Origin: Laguncularia racemosa
Lineage: Eukaryota > Streptophyta > Magnoliopsida > Myrtales > Combretaceae
Length of the DNA: 64,000 nt
Assembly (NCBI GenBank): GCA_037954665.1
Contig: JBBMOL010000012.1
Coordinates: forward strand, 1,488,001 to 1,552,000
Reading direction: 5' to 3'
In this document: positions 59,880 through 64,000 of the stretch, piece after piece
Numbering within the stretch: the first letter of the stretch is position 1
How the letters are laid out: each line of letters begins with the position of its first letter
Program-made: the position numbers and the translations under genes
Notes under the pieces: generated by a model
The model's database searches: none
What the model saw: the letters and a program-made list of their open reading frames with translations, nothing else
What the model was told of the DNA's origin: nothing

Positions 59880-60230
59880 AAACACATCTTTCATATTAGG
59901 TGCCATGTGAGTGGTAAGGTATATAACATCATTATTAATAGTGGTAGTTGTACCAATGTTGCAAGTTCTTTAATGGTTGAGAAATTACATCTACCTACAC
60001 TAAAGTATCCTAAACCATATAAGCCGTAATGGTTGAATGAATGTGGTGAAGTTAAGGTGACAAAGTAGGTTGTAGTTGCATTTTCCATTGGCAACTACAA
60101 GGATGAGGTTCTTTATGATGTGGCACCAATGCATGTTGGACATTTTCTTTTGAGGCTTCTATGGTAGTTTCATAGGAAGGTCACTTACAATGAGTACAAG
60201 AATGTGTACAAATTTGTGATGAATAGCTAA
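59880..60230 (+). pseudogene. Aspartic protease domain, catalytic Asp lost
   Basis: Frame reading gives IIINSGSCTNVASSLMVEKL, where the usual motif is I-DGGS-TN-AS: the catalytic Asp reads Asn. WLNECGEVKVTK and APMHVGHFLLR follow. Several in-frame stops are present. Confidence 0.7.
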
Positions 60231-60499
60231 CTCATTATGCTAACACCTCTCAAACCTTTAGAGGCATATGAGGATGAAGTTAAGATAATTAAAGAGTGCA
60301 AATTGAGAGAAAACAAAGTAAGTACACAAGAAAAAGAAAAGAGTGATAAAAGAAGTGAGTGTGTACAAAATAGTCGGAAAAGCAGTGAAGAGAGAAGTAA
60401 GAAAGTGAGCGCTTTTGCTACAAAAGGAGAGATTAAGAGAGCTATGTTGGTAGGGTAACAATTACTTGTACTTTTGTACAAGGATGTTTATTTTTCAAC

Positions 60500-61262
60500 T
60501 AACAATCTTAACTCCTCTTTGCCCAGTGTGGTTATGTCTTTGCTGCAAGAATTTGAAGATTTGTTTCATAATGACATTTTAGATGGATTACCTCCTTTAA
60601 GAGGTATTGAACATCATATTGACTTCATTATGGGGTCATCAATCCCTAATAGACCCGCTTATAGAGTCAATTCGGAAGAGACAAAAGAGATTCAAAGGTA
60701 GGTGAATGAGCTAGTGAAAAAGGGATTCATGAGAGAGAGTCTTAAGCCATGTTCAATTCCTATGCTTTTGGTTCCCAAGAAAGATGGAACATGGTGCTTG
60801 TGTGTTGATTGTCGAGCCATCAACAAGATCACCATAAAGTACAGATATCCTATTCCAAGGTTAGATGATATGCTTGATGGGTTGTATAGTTCATGTCTGT
60901 TTTCTAAAATTGATTTAAAAAGTGGCTATCATCAAATTCGCATAAAGGAAGGTGATGAATGGAAAACTACTCTTAAGACAAAATATGGGTTTTATGAGTG
61001 GTTAGTCATGCCATTTGGGTTAACTAATGCACCTTGCACCTTTATGAGTCTAATGAATCATGTTTTGCATTCTTTCATTGGAAAATTTGTTGCAGTCTAC
61101 TTTGATGATATCTTAGTGTACAACAAAAGTTTGGATGATCGTGTTAGACACTTGCATGCTATTTTGAGTGCTTTGAGGGAAAATAAATTATATGTTAATT
61201 TGCAGAAGTGCGATTTTTGTATGGAATCTATTGTTTTTTTTTTTTTTTTGGATTTGTTATAA
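60500..61262 (+). pseudogene. Reverse transcriptase domain, two open halves
   Basis: 60474-60701 carries GIEHHIDFIMG and NRPAYRVNSEETKEIQR. A TAG (60702, from an original Gln codon) separates it from 60702-61262, which has LVPKKDGTWCLCVDCRAINK, then KIDLKSGYHQIRIKEGDEWK, MPFGLTNAPCTFMSLMNHVL and the catalytic YFDDILVY. At 61234-61249 a run of 16 T replaces the normal short T/G stretch of the VFLGF motif and shifts the frame. Confidence 0.85.
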
Positions 61263-61269
61263 GCTTATA

Positions 61270-61890
61270 GGGAATAAAGGTGGATGAAGATCAAGTAAGG
61301 CAATTAAGGACTGGCCTACACCTAAAAATGCAAGTGAGGTAAGAAGTTTTCATGGTTTAGCAAGTTTCTATAGGAGATTTGTAAAGGACTTTAGTTCTAT
61401 TGTAGCACCTTTAAATAAACTTATTAAACAGAATGTTGTGTTTAGATGAAGGGAAGTGCATGAGAAAGCTTTCAATACTTTGAAAGAAAAATTGACTAAC
61501 GCACCTTTGTTGTGCTTGGCTAACTTTAAAAAAGCTTTTGAGGTTGAATGTGATGTATCAGGGGTTGGAATATAGGCTGTTTTGATGCAGGATTCCAAAC
61601 CGATTACCTTTTTCAGTGAAAAGCTTAGTGGGGTAACATTGAATTATCCTACCTATGACAAGGAGTTGCATGCATTAGTAAAAACTCTTCAAACGTGGCA
61701 ACATTACTAGTGGCCAAGGGAATTTGTCTTTTATTCTGATCATGAGAGCTTAAGATTCTTGAAATCTCAAGGTAAGCTTAATAAAAGACATGCTAACTGT
61801 TTAGAGTTTATAGAAACATTTCCTTGTGTGATTAAATACAAGAATGGGGAGGAAAATGTTATTGCTGATGCCTTGTCCAAAAGGTATGTA
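61270..61890 (+). pseudogene. RNase H domain
   Basis: Readable motifs in order: KNASEVRSFHGLASFYRRFV (connection), ECDVSGVGI, ITFFSEKLSGVTLNYPTYDK, LQTWQHY, a stop, FYSDHESLRFLKSQGKLNKR and NVIADALSKR. The three catalytic acidic positions (ECD, SDH, ADAL) are present, but three or more in-frame stops interrupt the domain. Confidence 0.75.
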
Positions 61891-62089
61891 TTGCTCACTT
61901 CCTTGCAAACTAAATTACTTGGTTTTTAGTTCATTAAAGATTTGTACATCAATGATGCTAATTGCCAAGTATGGAATGCTTGCTCTAAATGTGCATATGG
62001 AGAATATTATAGGCATGAAGGATTTTTGTTCAAAAAGGATAGACTATGTGTGCCTATGTGTTCTTTGCATAAATACTGGTTAAGGAGTC

Positions 62090-62790
62090 CTATGCAGGAG
62101 GTTTAATGGGACATTTTAGTGTGCAAAAGACTTTAGACATATTGCATGAGCATTTTTATTGGCTTAACATGAAGCATGATGTGCAATCTGTTTGTGACAA
62201 GTGTATAACTTATAAACAAGCAAAGTCTAAAGTAAAACCACATGAGTTTTATACACCACTACCTGTACCTACTTAACCTTGGACTGGTATTTCTATGGAT
62301 TCTATGATTGGGTTACCTAGGACTCAAAGTGGTGAGGGTAGCATATTTGTTGTTGTTGATAGGTTTAGTAAAATAGAACATTTTATTACATGTTCTAAAA
62401 CCAACGACGCAACATATATTGCTAATTTATTCTTCAAGAAAGTAATATGTTTACATGGATAGCTTAGAACGATAGTAAGTGATTGAGATGTTAAGTTCCT
62501 AAGTTATTTTTGGCATACTTTATGGAATAAATTAGGGACTAAACTCCTGTTTTCAACTATTGCACATCCCTAAATAGATGGGTAAACTAAAGTAGTTAAT
62601 AGGACACTTACTACTTTGTTGCGTGCTATCATTCAAAAGAACTTGAAACAATGGAAAAGTTGTTTGCCTCAGATTCAGTTTGCATACAATATAACTGTTC
62701 ATTCTACTATGTCATATTCACCTTTTAAGATTGTGTATGGATTTAATCCTTTAACTCCTTTAGATATCTTACCTTTACCTACTAATTAAT
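62090..62790 (+). pseudogene. Integrase domain, catalytic Glu replaced
   Basis: Contains the HHCC finger region (GHFSVQKTLDILHEHFYWLN ... CDKC), ISMDSMIGLPRTQSG with the first catalytic Asp, VSD followed by a stop then VKFLSYFW (second Asp), and TKVVNRTLTTLLRAII where the usual TEVVNR carries the catalytic Glu; it reads Lys here. NPLTPLDILPLP follows. Multiple stops. Confidence 0.8.
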
Positions 62791-62799
62791 TTGCTAATT

Positions 62800-63275
62800 T
62801 GGATGGAAAACAGAAGGTCGATTTTGTTAAGGATTTACATGCCAAAATTCGTGCTAATATAGACAAGAAGAATGAGCATTATGCAAGGTAGGCTAATAAG
62901 GGGCACATTAAGGTTGTTTTTGAGCCTAGATATTAGGTTTGGGTACATTTTCGCAAGGAAAGGTTTTTAGAACAAAGGAAATCTAAGTTATAACCTAGAG
63001 GAGATGGGTCATTCCAAGTGCTAAAAAGGATAAATAATAGTGCCTGCAAGATTGACTTGCCCAGCAACCATGGTAGCATGAGTGCTACTTTGAATATTGC
63101 TAATTTATCTTTATATGATGTAGGTGATTTAAGGATGAATCCTTTTGAAGAGGCAGGGAATGTTGGGAATCAACTTGCACCAACTCTTTCCATTGATCCA
63201 TTGGAAGGAATTGGAAGACCAATGACAAAGGCAAGAATAAAACACATGGAGCAAGCTTTGGATGGACTTGTTTAA
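62800..63275 (+). pseudogene. Integrase C-terminal tail of the plus-strand element
   Basis: After stops, 63018-63275 is open and reads LKRINNSACKIDLPSNHGSM, then LNIANLSLYDVGDLRMNPFE and a basic GRPMTKARIKHMEQALDGLV end. This is the GPFQVL-RINDNAYKIDLP ... DLSPFDVGDDLRTNPF ... MTRARAK tail of CRM-like elements, in place of a classical chromodomain. Confidence 0.75.
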
Positions 63276-64000
63276 GATCATCTAGACCAAGCATTGCGGT
63301 TGAGTAATCTAAGAGATGAAGAGATCAGTTTCCATTTATCAAGCATTTCCAATAATAATAATGAAGATCAAAGCTTGGAGCAACACTAGCAAATGGAAAT
63401 TTTGAGCTTGAAGGCCATCGTTGCTTGGAAGCTATTGAAGGTCGCTTGGGAGACGAAGAAGGCCGTTGACTTTGTCTTTAAAGGCTGTCGGCATAGTAGA
63501 TGTAGTCCGCTAGCCTACTTAGCCAGCTTAGGAATTTAGGCCGCTAGCTATGGGGCCAACTTTGAAAGTCAGTCTTTATTTTACGTCTTGTGATTTCTTT
63601 TGTCATTTGTTTCCTTTATTTGTAAAGATTATAAATAGTCTTTTAGGGTTCAAATTTAGGACCATTCATATGAAATTACAGAATTCTTCTTTGTTCTTTA
63701 TCAAGAACTTAATTTGATCTTATCAAGGAAACTTGTGGCGATCAAAACCCCATTATAACTCGATTCTAATTTGAGATTGCAATTAGGGTCAAGTTTCATT
63801 GGTTTGTTTTGAAGACGATCCTAAGGTTCTTTTTCCATCCGATTGGGTTCTAGGTTTATCTTAGCCTAGGGTTCGCATCACTAACATCTTGTATTTAGGT
63901 TGCATTTGGTTCCAAGCATTATACATTATGACGAGTACAACATAGTTGAGTATCAAGAGAAGATAGGGGCGGATGCTAAACTAAATAACGGTAGGGAATC
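63276..64000 (+). repeat. 3' untranslated region and start of 3' LTR
   Basis: Follows the end of pol. A TATA word (GATTATAAATAG) at about 63627-63637 and the pyrimidine/A-rich sequence after it look like LTR promoter and leader. The exact LTR start and its end (beyond the window) are not visible. The sequence differs from the LTR at 57038-57788, so the two CRM-like elements belong to different families. Confidence 0.5.

Larger units (their letters stand above)
58981..64000 (+). mobile_element. CRM-like Ty3/gypsy chromovirus, plus strand, runs off the window
   Basis: Order on the plus strand: gag (from 58981), CCHC-like knuckle (about 59645), protease (about 59880-60230), reverse transcriptase (60500-61260), RNase H (61270-61890), integrase (62090-62790), C-terminal basic tail (to 63275), then the beginning of the 3' LTR. 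The 5' LTR and primer site are missing, cut off by the LTR ending at 58980. Motifs and the C-terminal phrase (NIANLSLYDVGDLRMNPFEE) are like CRM-type chromoviruses. Stops in every domain show it is inactive. Confidence 0.85.

Noticed and set aside
59684..60481. Minus-strand frames opposite the plus-strand gag-protease region
   Set aside because: Antisense shadows of retrotransposon coding sequence.
1..64000. CRISPR array, bacterial operon or organellar insertion
   Set aside because: No regularly spaced identical repeats, no operon-like gene runs and no recognisable plastid or mitochondrial genes were seen.

Overview
The window is nuclear DNA from a flowering plant, most likely a dicot. It is strongly AT-rich and gene-poor. 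It carries one intact, GC-richer, intronless plant-specific transcription-regulator gene and many decayed LTR retrotransposons of plant lineages. No bacterial-style operons, CRISPR arrays, tRNA genes or rRNA genes were seen. The species cannot be fixed from the sequence alone.

Layout. 1.6-5.5 kb: 5' part of a minus-strand Ogre/Tat-like Ty3/gypsy element (1.8 kb LTR, tRNA-Arg primer site, decayed extra ORF). Near 8.4 kb: an orphan CACTA-type transposon terminus. 11.0-11.3 kb: a palindromic repeat. 11.74-13.20 kb: a solo LTR with a perfect 5-bp target duplication. 16.1-19.5 kb: a diverged direct duplication of about 1.35 kb with a copia reverse-transcriptase fragment between the copies. 21.1-21.7 kb: a promoter-like island without an obvious gene. 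24.67-26.89 kb: a rearranged Ty1/copia element holding an inverted piece of its own LTR. 28.9-31.2 kb: two related MITE-like elements. About 31.6-34.0 kb: a degenerate copia element. 37.16-38.78 kb: the GRAS/DELLA-like gene on the minus strand. 42.5 kb: a tandem duplication. 45.97-48.06 kb: a gypsy deletion derivative (LTR, gag, integrase tail, LTR). 52.3-64 kb: an LTR fragment, then two CRM-like chromovirus elements in divergent (head-to-head) orientation with another LTR between them.

The only gene likely to act for the plant is the 538-residue DELLA-like GRAS protein. It has a complete GRAS domain but an altered gibberellin-receptor-binding motif (DGLLA instead of DELLA). Its presumed 5' leader contains an AUG directly followed by a stop codon, a possible translational control element. 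Everything else is transposon remnant, short repeat or AT-rich spacer in which I see no gene. All transposon coding regions found are broken by stops, frameshifts or deletions. The strongest leads are the minimal uORF, the DELLA variant, the copia element with an internal inverted LTR, the gypsy gag-integrase deletion derivative and the 1.35 kb duplication.
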